A stretch of DNA of 64,000 nt from Montifringilla adamsi (lineage: Eukaryota; Chordata; Aves; Passeriformes; Passeridae): assembly GCA_017590115.1 (NCBI GenBank), contig JAGGNK010003335.1:2294001-2358000 (forward strand), given 5' to 3'. This document shows, piece by piece, positions 39,490 through 53,247 of this stretch; position 1 is the first letter of the stretch; every line of letters starts with the position of its first letter. The notes beneath the pieces were generated by a model. That model was not told where the DNA came from and ran no database searches. It saw only the letters and a program-made list of their open reading frames with translations. The translations under genes were made by a program, and so were the position numbers.

Positions 39490-41693
39490 GACACAATCTA
39501 GAAGAATAAAATACTACATTCTTATGGAAGAAATAAAGCCAAGCTCAGCATATCTTGTCCTGCTGACATGAAATTTCACCTCCCATTAGGAAAATGATAT
39601 TTGCTGTAACACAGCCCAAACACAGGAGAACTGAAAAGTGAGAAGAAAATTCAAATCTATGGAAAGTACTGGCAGCCAAACAGACCCAAAATCATTGTAA
39701 TCAAGCATGAATATTGTCATAATGAAAATGCTAAAAAATCAAGTGACAGCTTTATACTGAGAACTCAGATATACCGTGGCTATTAATTATTTAGGGTTAA
39801 TTATTGGAAGGAAAAAGAATTTAAAAAGGCACTATCAGCACAGCACTTCAAGCTCCAGTCTCTTAGAGTTCAGTCACACACATGACAAATACAGACTGCA
39901 GGAAAAAAAGAAAATTTAAATGGGGAAAGACGACACCACAAGCACAATTCCAAATTCCTCCAGGGCTGTGCAAACACTGCCTGGTGTGCTCTGAGCTTGA
40001 GAAGAGCAGTGAATAAAGCACCACACATTCTGCCTCAAAAAAACGCAGGTGCCTCAGTACCATTTTTTTTTATATCTCAGTACTAATTTTGATAAAAGCT
40101 CGTTCCAAAAGTTCTGCTAATGCTTTCTCTTCTTGCTGCTTCTGCCCAGAGTTAACACCCTAAAGCTGACACCTTTTGTTCTTTAGCCTCTTTCAGCATT
40201 GCTCCTGACCAGCCTTGTTTGATCTTCTCTTTATCTTGCTCTCTTCCCCCTCAATCCACATATCTGAAAATTTACTTTACCTTTTTAACATGGAAGATAC
40301 TCTATGTCACTTCTATTAAATTCACTAGATTTATTTTTTTTCTGTGATTTTTTTTTCTACTCAGTATCATTCTGCACAGGTTAGATGTCTTTAAGAAAGG
40401 ACCACTGAGATAAAAAAAATCAGAAAAAAAATGTAATTGAATAGTGAATATAGAGATAAAAAGAAAAAAAACACAAATGCATTCAAAATATTTTGCCAAG
40501 ATTCTTGCAAAGAATTCATTGAGAGAAAAAAAAAAAATAGAAAATTTGACAGACACACTCTACCACCTGCATATCCAAAAATATCTAAGGATTTCAGCAG
40601 AAATATAAAACTTCAAGCATAACAGTCTCCTTGACAGTAAGACAAGAAGCCACTTTCCACAAGTGCCCTCTCTCCCCTCATCAGCATTTCAGATTATGCC
40701 ATATGTTAATTTACAACCTGGAGTCATAAGAAATTGAAGATAGTCCATACGAAAATGTTTTTAAGTGGAACAGGAGGAAGTTAAATGATAAGAAATCACA
40801 GTTTGCCCTCTTATGCAACAGGGTCTACTTCATCCTTTAGCTGCTCACTCTGCTAACAGATTTCCTTTGGTTCTTTCACGGGGAGGTTTGTGGCTGCCAA
40901 AGATCAAGTGCAGAACCAAACCACAGAACTCTCTTCTTGGAGCTGCTGACAACAGAAAAATACTTTTCATTATTTGAGTATTCCAGTATACCTTTCAGGC
41001 TGCAGAGAGGTAAAGTTTGTGCAGAGATTTAGCCCAACTTCACCCTCTGTCTTGAAAGCTGAAGTGGTAGAGGCCTTTGAGAGCCATCATCTCTGTCAGA
41101 CGTCCTCTTTCAAGAACAAACAATAAATGAAGTACTTACTTCAGTCATTTTCTTACATATGAACAAGATAAATTTAAGCCAAACAATTTGGCTTTTTTTC
41201 CCTCCCCTCAGGAATACTGCAGAGCATTAAGTAAATTATACTGCTGGACTAAATGCAGTAAACATATGAGGTACAATACGTCTTGTTTTAAAAAGAGCAT
41301 GTTTGCTATTCACTGACACTACCAATAACTTTAAGTCTGTTTCCTTGCTAAGTAGTCATATGACCTCCAGAGACATAGATTTTAATTCCTGTTTTGAAAA
41401 CAGTACCATAAATGTGTCCAGGAGCTTAATTTATTTAATCATTTGTGGAAATTTACTGTGCATTTCTGTAACAGCATTTTTGATATGCAACCATAACTCC
41501 TCTCTTGCAGCACATTATTCCCATCACCTGAGGAGGATCTAAGGTAAATCTCTATCAGTTTGAGCCATTTATTTGTTTGCAGATCCCTGGTGCAAAGACA
41601 AGTAAACAAGCCTTTCCCTGCCTCACAAATATACTAAGAACTGTATTTTCTTTACTATCTGAAATGGTCACTCCCTCTTTTGATCTGAATAGG

Positions 41694-41846
41694 AGGGTTG
41701 CCCAGAGGGTTCCCTTCCATGGAAATTTCCAAGGCCAGTCTGGATAGAACCTGAGCTACCTGGTCTGGTGGAAGGGGTCCCTGCCCATGGCAGGGGGCTT
41801 GGAATGAGATGATTTTGATGTCCCCTCCAACCCAAACCATTCTATC
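41694..41846 (+). mobile_element. CR1 LINE 3' end, short truncated copy
   Basis: The sequence runs gttgcccagagggttccc, ttccaaggccagtctgg, acctggtctggtggaagggg, tccctgcccatggcaggggg, then cctccaacccaaaccattct. This is the classic order of a bird CR1 3' end in sense orientation, so it is opposite to TENM2. About 150 bases remain, with no coding capacity. Confidence 0.88.
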
Positions 41847-42829
41847 AGCTTCAACTTATCAACTTCACCTGTTCCAACTATAGCTTAAATAATGAGAATA
41901 AAAAACCCCATGATGCTGGGAGCATTAAAATAATTAAAATAAAATTCAAATTAAATTAGAATTCAAAACCATGATATAATATGGAAAAAGGTAATTTTCA
42001 GGGAAAAAATGGAATCTGAATTAAATCCCTATTCTCCACTACTCCACAGCTGAGCAAATGGATATTTTAGATTCAATAACTGAATCAGTACAATTAAACA
42101 ACAAAACACTTATATATTTGTATATTTTAGAACACGATGTTACATCTGCAAAAAATTACCTCATAATTTCAGGGTTTTTTATTCAAGTCATTCTATTTAT
42201 TCCGAGTTGTTCCTTTGCCTTCTTATTCTACAGATCATCATCACATCTTAAAATGCCAAAGTTTCTATTTTATAAATATCACACCTGTATGGTTAAGAGG
42301 ATAAATTGCCACACTTCTGAAATATTTTTTGAGATGCATTTCCGTAAACTGAATACTAAGATTCTCAGGAGTAAAAGAGATACTGGAGAAAAACTAGATA
42401 AATTCTATTCCATTATGCTTTTACAAGCTGTAGACATAATGAGAAAAGAGAGAGATCAACAAAAAAAGCTCACTCTAAAACAATACTTCAGAGGAATTTT
42501 GTTGACAAGAACTGTTCTGCTCATGTAGCGATGGCCACAAAAAACACCACACAGCAAACCCCATGTGGGATAGATACACTGGGATCAAGGTGTAATATTG
42601 TTATGCTGTCAAAAAAGGAAGGAAGAAGATGAATTTAAGAGACTGAAATTAAGATGGAGGAGTCTGTCATGCAATAACAGCTTATAAAAGTTACAAACCC
42701 AACATATAAACATAAAAAAGCAAAGCTGACATATTTGATAACCACAAAGGCAGCTTATCCCAAATATACTCTCAATTACAGTCATTCTGCATTACACAGA
42801 ATGCAAAAACAAGTCCAGGGAAGTGCAGC

Positions 42830-43230
42830 ATCGCAACACCGTCTCCGTTTTTATGGTTTTTACGTTGTCAATCTCCCCAGCCTCCTGCCTGGGCAAACAG
42901 GAAGGTTTTTTCCTTCTCCTCTCTGTGGAAAGAGAAGGCAGTTTGCCCTCTTCCAGCAGTGCCACACCTCCCACCCTTCCCCACACAGGAACACGGCACA
43001 GCAGCTCCTTGTGCCCTGAACACCACCTGCAAAACTCAAGGTTTTCTTTGAGGGTGAATTCTATAAATCCAGCTGAGCCTCAGCTGCGTGGGAGCACCTC
43101 TCCGAACCAAGCAGCTGTGGGCAGTGGCCTCCTTCAAACAGACCCCGGGATGTCAAACCAGCCCCTCATTTGCCTGCTCTGTGGCAGCCACCCCAAAGTG
43201 CCACGGCACAGGAACTGGAGCTTCATTAGG
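42830..43230. other. GC-elevated stretch with overlapping non-conserved frames
   Basis: Three overlapping plus-strand frames of 72-139 codons arise here because stops are sparse in the GC-elevated DNA. None has a known domain. No repeat family is recognised. Confidence 0.3.
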
Positions 43231-44397
43231 CTCTGGAAATAGGAAAAACAAGCACAAAGGTTCATCTTACTTCAGAAATGGTAAAGAAACGGGCAAACAC
43301 AGATGAGAGATTGTTGCACTGAGTCAACAAGAGAGACTCACATAACTGAAGTACTGAAGACATCTAAACCCACAATCTGTTGTGTACACAGTGATTTCAG
43401 AGAGCAAATAACATTTCAGTTTTCTGTGCTGCGTTCTGGTTGAATTGTCCACATTTGAGCAATCCTAAATACAAGTGCAGGATTTTAGTCCATATATAAC
43501 ACTAGGTAATATATATTTCCAAGTACCTCAAATTTAATGTTCTTTCTTCTAATTAGACTTCTGCTGGATCTGTAGGCAGTCTTATAAACCACTTTAACCT
43601 TAATTTTTCATTATGGAAATTGTAAGTATTCATTAACTTTGGAAGACATGGCATTACAGCTGTGATATATCATTCCTCATATTATTAACAATCTACTTTA
43701 TAAATTTAGTGCTTGAAGCACATACTGGTAATAATGCCTTACGAGTTTTATTTTTGTAAGAATTTAGAAACAAACTTAACAGGAGCCCACACACTTATTT
43801 GCCTAGTCATACACAAAATTTTATTTGCTGCAATTACTTTAATGTTAGTGTCAAAATATATCTGCAGCAAGTTTAGCAGACACACCAGAAACTAAACCCC
43901 AACCCCCCAAAAAGAGAAGCTATGCAGCTAGCACTACTCTTTCCACCTCTCTAACTCTTTGGTAAGATAACTTAAGCAAGAACAAAGTCCACATTATCAC
44001 TTTTTTTTGTAGTAAACTTTTGGCATATGTAAATAATATTAGTCAAAGGTAATACTTTCTCCACAGAGACTATGTACCATTTTAGCTTTTCTTCATCATT
44101 CAAATGCCTATAACTATCTCAGGAATACAAAAACTTGAAAAGAAAATCAGATATTGCTATGAAATCAAATTGACTACCATGTATAAAAAGTTTTTTTTGG
44201 TACCCTAACTACATCATGTGAAAAATTATTATTATATTTATAATATTTAATATATCATCATAAACTGCCAACCTGAAAACATAGTACTCTACTGGAAGTA
44301 ATTTTAAGAAGTGAATATACAATTCTAGACCAGCTACCACAGAGTAGCCATTTGCTTGAAGGAATAACATTTATGCAATTTGTTCTACATGATGGTC

Positions 44398-44414
44398 TTT
44401 TTTTTTTTTTTTTT
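44398..44414. repeat. Poly-T tract of 17 bases
   Basis: A plain T homopolymer. No further structure seen. Confidence 0.85.
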
Positions 44415-47400
44415 AATTATCTAACATTGCTTCTGGCCTTAGTAGCAAAACCTAAAATACTGGTAATTTTTACTTCAGTATTTAAACAAATGGAGTTGAT
44501 TAATGCATTTGAGAAGACAAAGTTGTACTGAACTGAGTCATCTGCAACTGAGCCTCTACCATTTGATATAATCAAATATGATTATAAATATCAATTTCAT
44601 ATTCAAAATTTCCACTTGTTTCCACAGACAGCAGACAGCTTGCTCCCTTTTAGGTAAAACTGACCACAGGCTATTCTGTGGTTTTCACATGGAACAGTGG
44701 AAAAAATACAGCTGATGTTAGCCAGCTGCTCAAATTTTCTTAGCATTAGACATTTCTTTGTATTCTACAAGTGCTGGTGGAACTGCAAAACAAAACCCCT
44801 CAGCTGCAGTGCTTGGTGTCATGCCTTTGTACAAGAAAATTTCTATAAGGTTTAGGTGACATGTGCCTTTGGAAAAACATGCCAAGAGAAGAAACACAGC
44901 AAAGAGCAAGTACCAAAAGTCCAAAGTTAGGAGTGGATAAATGAGACAATAAGAAAAGAAGGAATATGAGAGTGAGGATAGGTTGCTAAAAGATGTCTAA
45001 CAATACCAGGACTGGCAAGGCATACCTGGGCTCAGAACATGGATAGAGGAGCAATGCTAGGAATAAAACAGATAGAGATACTGGCAAGTTCTTCCAAGCA
45101 GATTGGTTTTTAAGCTGAGGAAGAATCTTGAAAGCAATCAACAGAAGACCAAGACTCAGCATTCAAAATTACACTGGACAAACTACACTGAAGAGACATT
45201 TCAGCAGTGATGATCAAACTGTTGCAATCCTCTTCAAACAACTGTCTTACTTTGTGCAAGTGGTGATTGTCATAAGGAACACTCTGGACTGTTTAAGAAA
45301 ACAGAGTCCAGCAGCAGCATCAAAAGCAATTCTAGCTACACATAAGCAAGAAAACAGGACTGCCTTCACTGCTCTGTCAAGAACAGTTTCAAGTGTTAAA
45401 TTCAGTTTGTAACATCCAGGTCTTGACTAAAGTTTAGGAAAAAGAAGAGGTCTTAACTATTGTATTTTCCACAATATTTCTTTAGGTGAGTGAATTATTC
45501 CTCCATTTTCTGGACTTTCTCAAATTCAGCTAAAATAAGATCTCTTTACTTTTCACTGTATTATGAAGAAACAGCCAACTGGTTTTTTGAGCTTTCTGCA
45601 TCCATTTTAACAAGTTTCTACCACACACACAAACATCTGAGCCCCACTCCACCTCCCGTATTAGCAGCAGCATTCCTCAGAGAGGCTTTTCTCCAAGCAG
45701 TTTTAAAAAGATATCTTTTTCATTCTGAATTAAACAGGATGTAGAGATTGCCACAAGTGGAGGAGCAGGAATCACAAACCTATAACCCAACTATTCTAAG
45801 GAAATGTAAGCAAGTAATTACAAATAAAACTGCTTACATTCATGCAACTTGTTTGGCAACAGCAGCATAGCATAAGGAAAGCTGCTACAATTCATAACAG
45901 CATCTTGTAATAAAACAGCTTTATGCATCCCTCTCAAACTGTTTAGTGTTCAAATCTCATCAGATGGCTGAGTAAGCATTACACTTTGGGACAGTAAATC
46001 TCTGTTTCCAATATGGTCTGCATTCACAGACACGTACTTTTGCACTCAGTGTAGTCACTTCCAGCTAAGCACTCAAATGGAAAGAAAAAGGCAATATATA
46101 AAGACATCTGCATGCTATTTTGTCTAATCAGCTATCTAGACTCTGAAACCATTTTGGAATCTTAAAGGATGAGCACCTCAAAAGGAACTGACTTCTACCA
46201 GCAAAAGCTGATTTGAAGTTGGATTTACAAACAAGAAATAGTGTCAAAGAATCACCTTAATACAAATCACTGTGTCTTCAGCCTGTCTTTATCCACATCC
46301 CTGGGGCATACAGGGCATTGCCATGGTATATTTCAGTTCTATTAGAGACAAACTAAAAGGTAGGAAAGGGTTTAGAAACCACCACCAAGTCGAAATTCAT
46401 GACAGAAGATGACATTATACAGGCAGGTGCTTGAAGAGCTCTGCTTAGATTGACAGACAGCTCACAGAACACACAACTGACTGAACTGCAGCATCTAATT
46501 AAATCTGTACAGAAAAACACTGGCTACTGTGGGTTTCCCAATCACACAGAAAAGAGCATCACCAGACCTAATGGCTAAAACTGAAGCCTGTTTCCAAAAC
46601 CCAGAGAAAAGCTGGCATCTGCTTTTAACATGGAGGCTGAGTTCCCACAGTCACTGCCCGTCAGTGTTTCATGGATTTTCATGATTTGCTTCCTCTTCAT
46701 GCTCTCCTGATGATTCCAGAACTTCAGAATGTGCTTAGTTCAAGGAAAGATTACTGGGATCAGTGTAGAAATAATCTGATGAAAGTTAACGAGAAACCCA
46801 AAAGCAGGCCAAGACAGGTAACTGGAGATCCTCTGACCTGGAACTCTGAATCCAGAGACAAATAATATAAAACAAACAGGACAAATGCTGGGCCCTGCTT
46901 ACCCAATTATACTTCCTTATAATTTTGTTTTTCTACTGATTTATAGACTTTAAATGAATTGGCCATCAGCACTTGGACTCAACTCCAAAGTCCCCATGGT
47001 TCTCTAAGGAAGACAATGAGACTTGGATGGTATTTTTATTTGATTGAAACTTTCCTTATGTTTTTCTTACTGACTGAAGTGTGTGCATTTGGGTCCAGCC
47101 ACAATATTTTAAAAGCTTCCAGAAATCACGTAATGCATTGGAGGTGTTAGGAGAACAAACAGGGAGGACAGAGGAAATATAAACAGAGCAATCATCATCA
47201 TGGATGAACCAGCTGTCCACTGAGTCTAGAATTTAGTCCCCAGTAGTAAGACATTTCAAAACAACATGGGGGAAAAAATAAAGCAGAAAAGACAATTACA
47301 GAGTAAATAAAAATACACCTAAAACTTGGTCCCAATGCATTTCAGCTGAAAACTGACTCGTGCATTGGAGCAGTGAATACCCTCTGGTGCTTAACCCATC

Positions 47401-48844
47401 TTCCACACACTCCACTAAAATACAAATATCTAATCCTTTCCTTATTTTTTCTGAAGATGCAGACCTTAAACACATGTGGCATTGGAGAGTTCATCAATGT
47501 ATAACCCAAAGTAAATGCTGCTGTACGTCAAATATTTGCTGAACACCATTTTATTTAAATAGTTCTTTCTTCCTGTATTATGAGAAAAGAGGAGAAGGAA
47601 AATGGCCTAATTGCTCCTTTACCAGATAACAAGCTTTGGAAGGGTTCTCAAGTTCACAGAAACAAAATGATATTCACTGAAGCAAATTCAGGACTACATA
47701 TAAAAACTCATTTTCTGGAACCCACCTAGGATGCAGGAACAGAGATGCCCAATTCAAATCCAGATCAAATGTAAAAGCTTTCTAAATCTGACATTTCAAT
47801 GTTAATAGGTGCGTTAGAAAAGAATCTAAGTCTCTCCATCAGTTTGAGAACACTCTCAAGTAATCAAGCCTCCCTTCCAAACACATCTTGCTGAAAACCA
47901 GATGCTAAAAAATACCAATTGAACCTTTGTAAAACAAGACACCAAAGATGGAACAAATTTGCAAGATTTGCTCAGTGTTAGCCATTTTCATTATTAGAAT
48001 TAATCAAAAATCACTTTCATTTGAAGTATATTTTTTAAAAACTAAAATTATCATTTAATTTCCATGGAGTACATTATTTCCCATTACAGTAGATTTTAGT
48101 ATGAGACAGAGCATCCACAGATGTGTGTAAACAAAGTTCTTAGAAGAGTGTGTGCTCACGTGTGTATGAGAAAATCGAGAAGGGTTTATAGGATCAAAAA
48201 TTATTATTTTCAGTATCCAAAGTATTAGAATTCTATTACATAGCAGAGTAAAGGGATGAGGCAGGAAAAAGTATACCAAAGAAAGGTTTTGTTCAACACC
48301 CAGTCAGGCCCCAGCACTACAAGACAAGCAAACATGGCTTTCATTGAGGCACAAGATCTTTTGCTTGGTAGAAATTTGGAACTATGAAGTATAGAAAGCA
48401 TATTTCCTATTAATTTTCAAGTTCTACTGAAAAGGTATTTGCATGAAAATGGTTATTAAACCTATTTTAGGGCAGACCTGAGGTTTTTAATTTTTTTCTT
48501 TTATTCAGTGTGTGCTTACTACATGTTAATAACATCTAGTTTTTAGAAGTAATCCTTTCATATGTGGTTTACACAATGTGCACGTAACTTTGTAAATGGT
48601 TTTAAAAAATAGAAACTAGTTTAACTTAATCATCAACTAGCGAGGAGTCCAGCAGAGAAGCAGTAAAAATAGAAGTTCTTTTTTGAAAGCTATATAAAGG
48701 AGCAAAAAAAAGAGGAAAAAAGGAGCATAAGTCTATAAACTTACATGCTTGCATCAGAAATCCCTGCATTCCAAGTCTCTCATATAAACTGTAAACAAAT
48801 GCTGATTTTTAATAATGATCTGTTGTGGGAAACTGCCGAGAATA

Positions 48845-48890
48845 AAAAGTTATTCCCTGAGAGAAACAGAGAGAAAAGTTATTCCCTGAG
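48845..48890. repeat. Two direct 17-base copies at 29-base spacing
   Basis: The 17-mer aaaagttattccctgag occurs exactly at 48845-48861 and 48874-48890, separated by agaaacagagag. It looks like a small local duplication. Confidence 0.9.
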
Positions 48891-49261
48891 TGTGCGTACA
48901 GAGAATTCTCAGATTATGTCTAGCTGTTGTTTATTCTACAAATACATATTAATATTAGAATAGTACTGGGTTTTCCAGCACTGGTGTTATTAATTATTTC
49001 TGGAGTTCCCATCAGATCTGCTCAATTGGTCCAGCAGGTGAGAAGAGATGAAGATGAACCTTTGCTCAGCCCAGGTCAGACTCTCTGACTCCCAGTGCTC
49101 AGCCCAGGAGGTCTGAGCACCCCAGCACTTCCAGCAGAGGGACTCACAATGGATGAAGATACAAAATGGTGAAATGCCAAGAAAATAGGATGGAAGGGGA
49201 ATGTAAGGGAAGTGAAAAGGAAGAGATTATCACAACTGATTTAAACTACCACTTGCAAACC

Positions 49262-49405
49262 AGAGAGCTTGCTGCTCAGAAGGAAAAAAAAGAAATCAAA
49301 AGAAAACAAACACACAACAAAACTAAACCCCCAAACATTACAAACCAAAAAGAAAAACCAAATCCAAAACCAAAACAACATACACAAAATATCAAGAGAA
49401 AACAA
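49262..49405. repeat. A/C-rich low-complexity stretch
   Basis: About 140 bases made mostly of A and C on the plus strand, with repeated caaaac/ccaaa words and very few G or T. The lysine-rich open frame over it is a composition artefact. Confidence 0.75.
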
Positions 49406-52400
49406 TTTGTGCGTATTTAAAAGAAAGCACCCCAAAGACTGAAGGTCAATGCCATGATGTCTCCCTGAAAATCCACTTTTAAATACATTTTCTTCTGGTT
49501 TTTATTGTGACTCAGATCTAATGTACACAAAGTTTTGGTTTAATTCCTGTCTATCAGATCATCTTGCTATTACAGCTCAAAAGGGCACTTGACTGATCTT
49601 AGAGTATAAATCAGAGGAGGAATGTTAGGTTTGGGTTCAACTTTCTTACCTTGTCCTTTCTTAAAAGCTTACTGACAGAAGGCTGCCCTAAACGTTTGTA
49701 CTTTTATTTATTTGCTAGTCTAGTAATGCTGCTGCATTGCTCCATTATTAACAACTTCAACACACATGAAAGCACAAATGAAAAGTGCTTTCAGGTTTTT
49801 AAATCACTTAATAAAATCTCCTAATCTTTTATGATTTGCCGAGGGAGAGCATAAGAGAGGGAGGTTTTATTCAGCATCTTTCCATTATTAAATAGGGTAC
49901 ACAAATTATATTTTTTTGTTTCTCAACAAGGCCATGCTTTCTAGACAGGAGAAATTGAAGGCAGTTGTTTCACCCTAATACATATTTTACACTGGGATCA
50001 TGTTTCTCTCAGGTCACCATTAAAACTAAAGCCCTAATTCAGGAGAAGTGGAGGTTCCACGTGTACTGGCTAGAAGAGGAGAGCTGCCTTGAGGCCTTTT
50101 CCTACACAAACCACCCTACGCCTGATTTAATGTTAAAGCATCTGCCACGTTGCCTCTACCTCAAATTTCCTTTGGTTATGAAACTGTACAGATATAATGA
50201 AAATCAACAGATTGCAGAATGCCACTCAAAAACCTTGCATGACAAAGGAAAACTATAAATGTGCTCTCACTCTAAGGAGAATACATTAAAGAAGTTTTAC
50301 TTAATGTATTTAATCCAAATCTATCAAAACATTTAATTTTCAAAAGGTCACATGTCCTGGAGAGAAGTATTAAAATTGTAATTGCCAAAACTCAGTTGGA
50401 TTTGGAAGGGATACATTGATTTTAACAGAAGAGTTGAGGATGACTCAGGTTTGATGACAAGATGATCAAAGATCTCATTTTGGTGTTATTGGGAGCATGA
50501 GCAGTGAGACAAAGCCTGGTCAGCCCAGGCACCTGTAAGAGCAGCTGTGGCCTCTAAGTAGCAGCCCATCAGTCACTGTGAATAGTTAAAATCTTTTAAG
50601 TCTGAACAACCTTCATTCCTCGCAGGAAAATACTAAAACAACCCAGCAATAACTGTTTCAGATTTCTGAGCTCTGAATATAGTTTTTGTTATTAGCATTT
50701 TGCTGACAAACCATGATAAACAGAACTAGAATGAGTGCAACTTTGCCTTAACAGATTTTCCATACCCAGTAACGTACAACAAGCAGCTCCAAACAGCTGT
50801 GAGCAGTTCCAGTGGCATGGTCAAACCAAATATTTTGCAGTAAGTAAAAAGTATTTAGCTTTTCTAATAGAAGAGACAAAATACTGAGGAAAACATCTGC
50901 AATTCCTTTAAAAAAATCAAGCTTTTTTTCTAACAGAAGAACAAAAACATCTCTAAAGACTATTTTAATCATGTTTATTTCCCACAGAATTTAATCCCAT
51001 CATAACACCCACTCAAAGTTAGAATAAATTTAAATGTATAAATTCCTACATGTCTGCAGCTGGAAACTGGATGCACGAGATGTAATGAACAGAACTTCCT
51101 ACTATATGAACCACATCTTTATCTATCTAATGTTAATATAGAAAGTGAGAACAGCTACCAAATCTTAATCTAGATCTACCTGTCATATTTTCTTGAATTT
51201 CATGCCAGTAAAACTGTTCAATCAGAAAGATATCCAGCTTTCAAATGCAAAGAATCATCACACTGACTTATTTTCTAAAAAAATTGCTTTCTAAACTTAA
51301 CAAAAGCAGGAAAATAAGGAGTTGCTACTCATTATCTAACAAAATATTACTTTGGCTCTCTAAAATAAACACTATTTATTTAGACACAACAAAACAAACT
51401 AGTAGGGGAAAAAAAATAACAACAATAAAAAAAACCCTGAGGTTTCAATTCAGTTACCAACAATTTGCATTCCCCTTTGTAAAGAGGGCAGAGAAGAACA
51501 CATTAAGAGCAGGGGGAGGATGAACAGTTGTCAAATCAGTAATCAAGAGAAAAAGACCATTATGAAATGCTGAATAATGACCTGCAAACTAAAATGAGAC
51601 ACTTAAGCTGAAGCATCAATCATCCTGATAGGAAAAAGTAATATTTAGATGACTCCTGTACAGTAAAGCAGAACAGACTGCAGTGAAAATGGCTCCAGCA
51701 GCTCAGAGGTTTGAGGTGCACTTTGATGCTTTATCTTAGGTAAACACCTCTAAGCAAAGAAAGACCTTCCAAGAACAGAGATTACCCCAGAAAACAGAAC
51801 TGGGTGTTTCACAGACCAAGCACAATGCAAACACTCCCACATGTCTGCAGACAAATCTGAGAGAAGCAAGGGATTAGACAAGGGCTTAATTTTTAATGGT
51901 AATTATTAGATAGTTTGATTGAAAGGGGAAGACAGACACTGACTGCTGTCAGAACGTTTTAAACAAGATGTGTGACATGATACCAGGTATAAGAAACGAC
52001 CTTCCACTGAAGGATTTCCACAATAAGTGTGGTAACTTCCCATTCCTTGAGCCACAGCATTAGAAATGTGCAGCAGAGAACTATCACATGCTGTTAACAA
52101 GCACATCTACAAACCAGAAGAGTTTCTGCGTTTAAATTATGGTACATTTAAATTATGTACCCGATGATTTACCTTCCATTGAGGGAGCACAAAATCTACA
52201 CATCTGTCCATCAAGCCTGCCTGTATCTTAGCTGGTATGAACCATAACTGATTCTTCAACTGACACTAAACCAAGGCTTTTAATTCAAATGCCATATCTA
52301 ATCATTGATTGAATGCCAATTTAACCTGGCTATTTGGGCAAGTAAACCACATGATTAAACAGAGTTCCTGTGAAGCAATGTTCACTAATAGTATCAGCAC

Positions 52401-53241
52401 AGAGTCTTACAAGTTCTTGAGACAAGAAAATACCCAAATGATAATAAAACTATGTGTGTACATTTACAGGTTTTCAAGTAAAAACATTTACATTTTTAAT
52501 TCATTAATCTATTGGACATAGCAAGGACTCTTGTATAAAATAAGAGGTTAATTCCCCTAGCTTACCAGTTCATACACGCAGGTTATTTCAAACATTAGTT
52601 GTAGGCTGCAATGCTCAATTACAGCCAATTACAAAAGGAATTAAATGGGTTTCCTCCTTTTAGTTTTTATGAGGTCAAGGGTGAGCAATATGGGTGAGCA
52701 GTGACAAAATAAAGTCAGAAGAACCACCACTTCCCACAGTTCAGTTACTCAGCATTCAGGAACAGGAAAGGAATTCCAAGTTACCTGATGAATAATGAAT
52801 GTATGTTGACCATACGGGTTTTTACCATAACAGTGTTTTAGTTGTCTTTTCAGTACAGATTCTGTGTTAAAGAGAGACACATTTAGGTGAAAATGCCCTT
52901 ATCATTTCCAGAATTAACCTAGGAAACAATACCAAGCTAGCACATTGTCTAACCCCAATATCTATGCAAAAGACATCCTCTGGTTAAGGGTCATGGCATT
53001 TGTGTCTTTCAGATGTTTTGATCAGTGAATCTCAGTTTGCCTCATTTACAAACTGTGAATCTCAAAAGTACCAGAACTCAGAGAAAAGAAAGAACGTTCT
53101 AATTTAGCACAAAGCAGTGGAAATAAGATATCCATTCTCCTAGAGCTCTTTCATTAAAACTCCTTGTAGCACTGAGATGCTTTAACAAGGAACAGACCGC
53201 CCACCAAGGAGCACCATAGAAGGAACCAGTCCTGGCTGCAA

Positions 53242-53247
53242 ACATAC
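53242..53247 (-). promoter_or_regulatory. 5' splice site after TENM2 first coding exon
   Basis: The exon ends CAAG and the intron begins gtatgt, a near-consensus vertebrate donor. It fixes the exon end at 53248 in phase 1. Confidence 0.9.

Larger units (their letters stand above)
17590..53247 (-). other. TENM2: TENM2 intron between first and second coding exons (35,658 bases)
   Basis: This is non-coding sequence, mostly AT-rich and unique-looking. It contains an LTR fragment at 22.85 kb, a CR1 at 20.6-21.05 kb in the same orientation as TENM2, and a CR1 3' end at 41.7 kb in the opposite orientation. It also holds a CT/TA microsatellite at 24.6 kb, smaller TA and poly-T tracts, a 29-base-period duplication at 48.85 kb, and an A/C-rich strand-biased stretch at 49.26-49.41 kb. 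GC-rich pockets occur at 21.2-21.64, 28.33-28.46, 29.62-29.96 and 42.83-43.23 kb. The open frames in it are short and low in complexity, and match no protein I know. Nothing supports another gene nested in this intron. Confidence 0.9.

Noticed and set aside
42058..42528. 156-codon plus-strand open frame
   Set aside because: Composition is Lys/Ile/Phe-rich from AT-rich DNA, there is no domain, and no splice context or similarity is recognised. It is probably chance.
49166..49420. 84-codon lysine-rich frame
   Set aside because: It is an artefact of the A/C-rich low-complexity tract.
53099..53247. Continuation of the TENM2 frame beyond residue 75
   Set aside because: It follows a strong gtatgt donor, and the sequence stops resembling teneurin exactly there. 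It is intron read-through.
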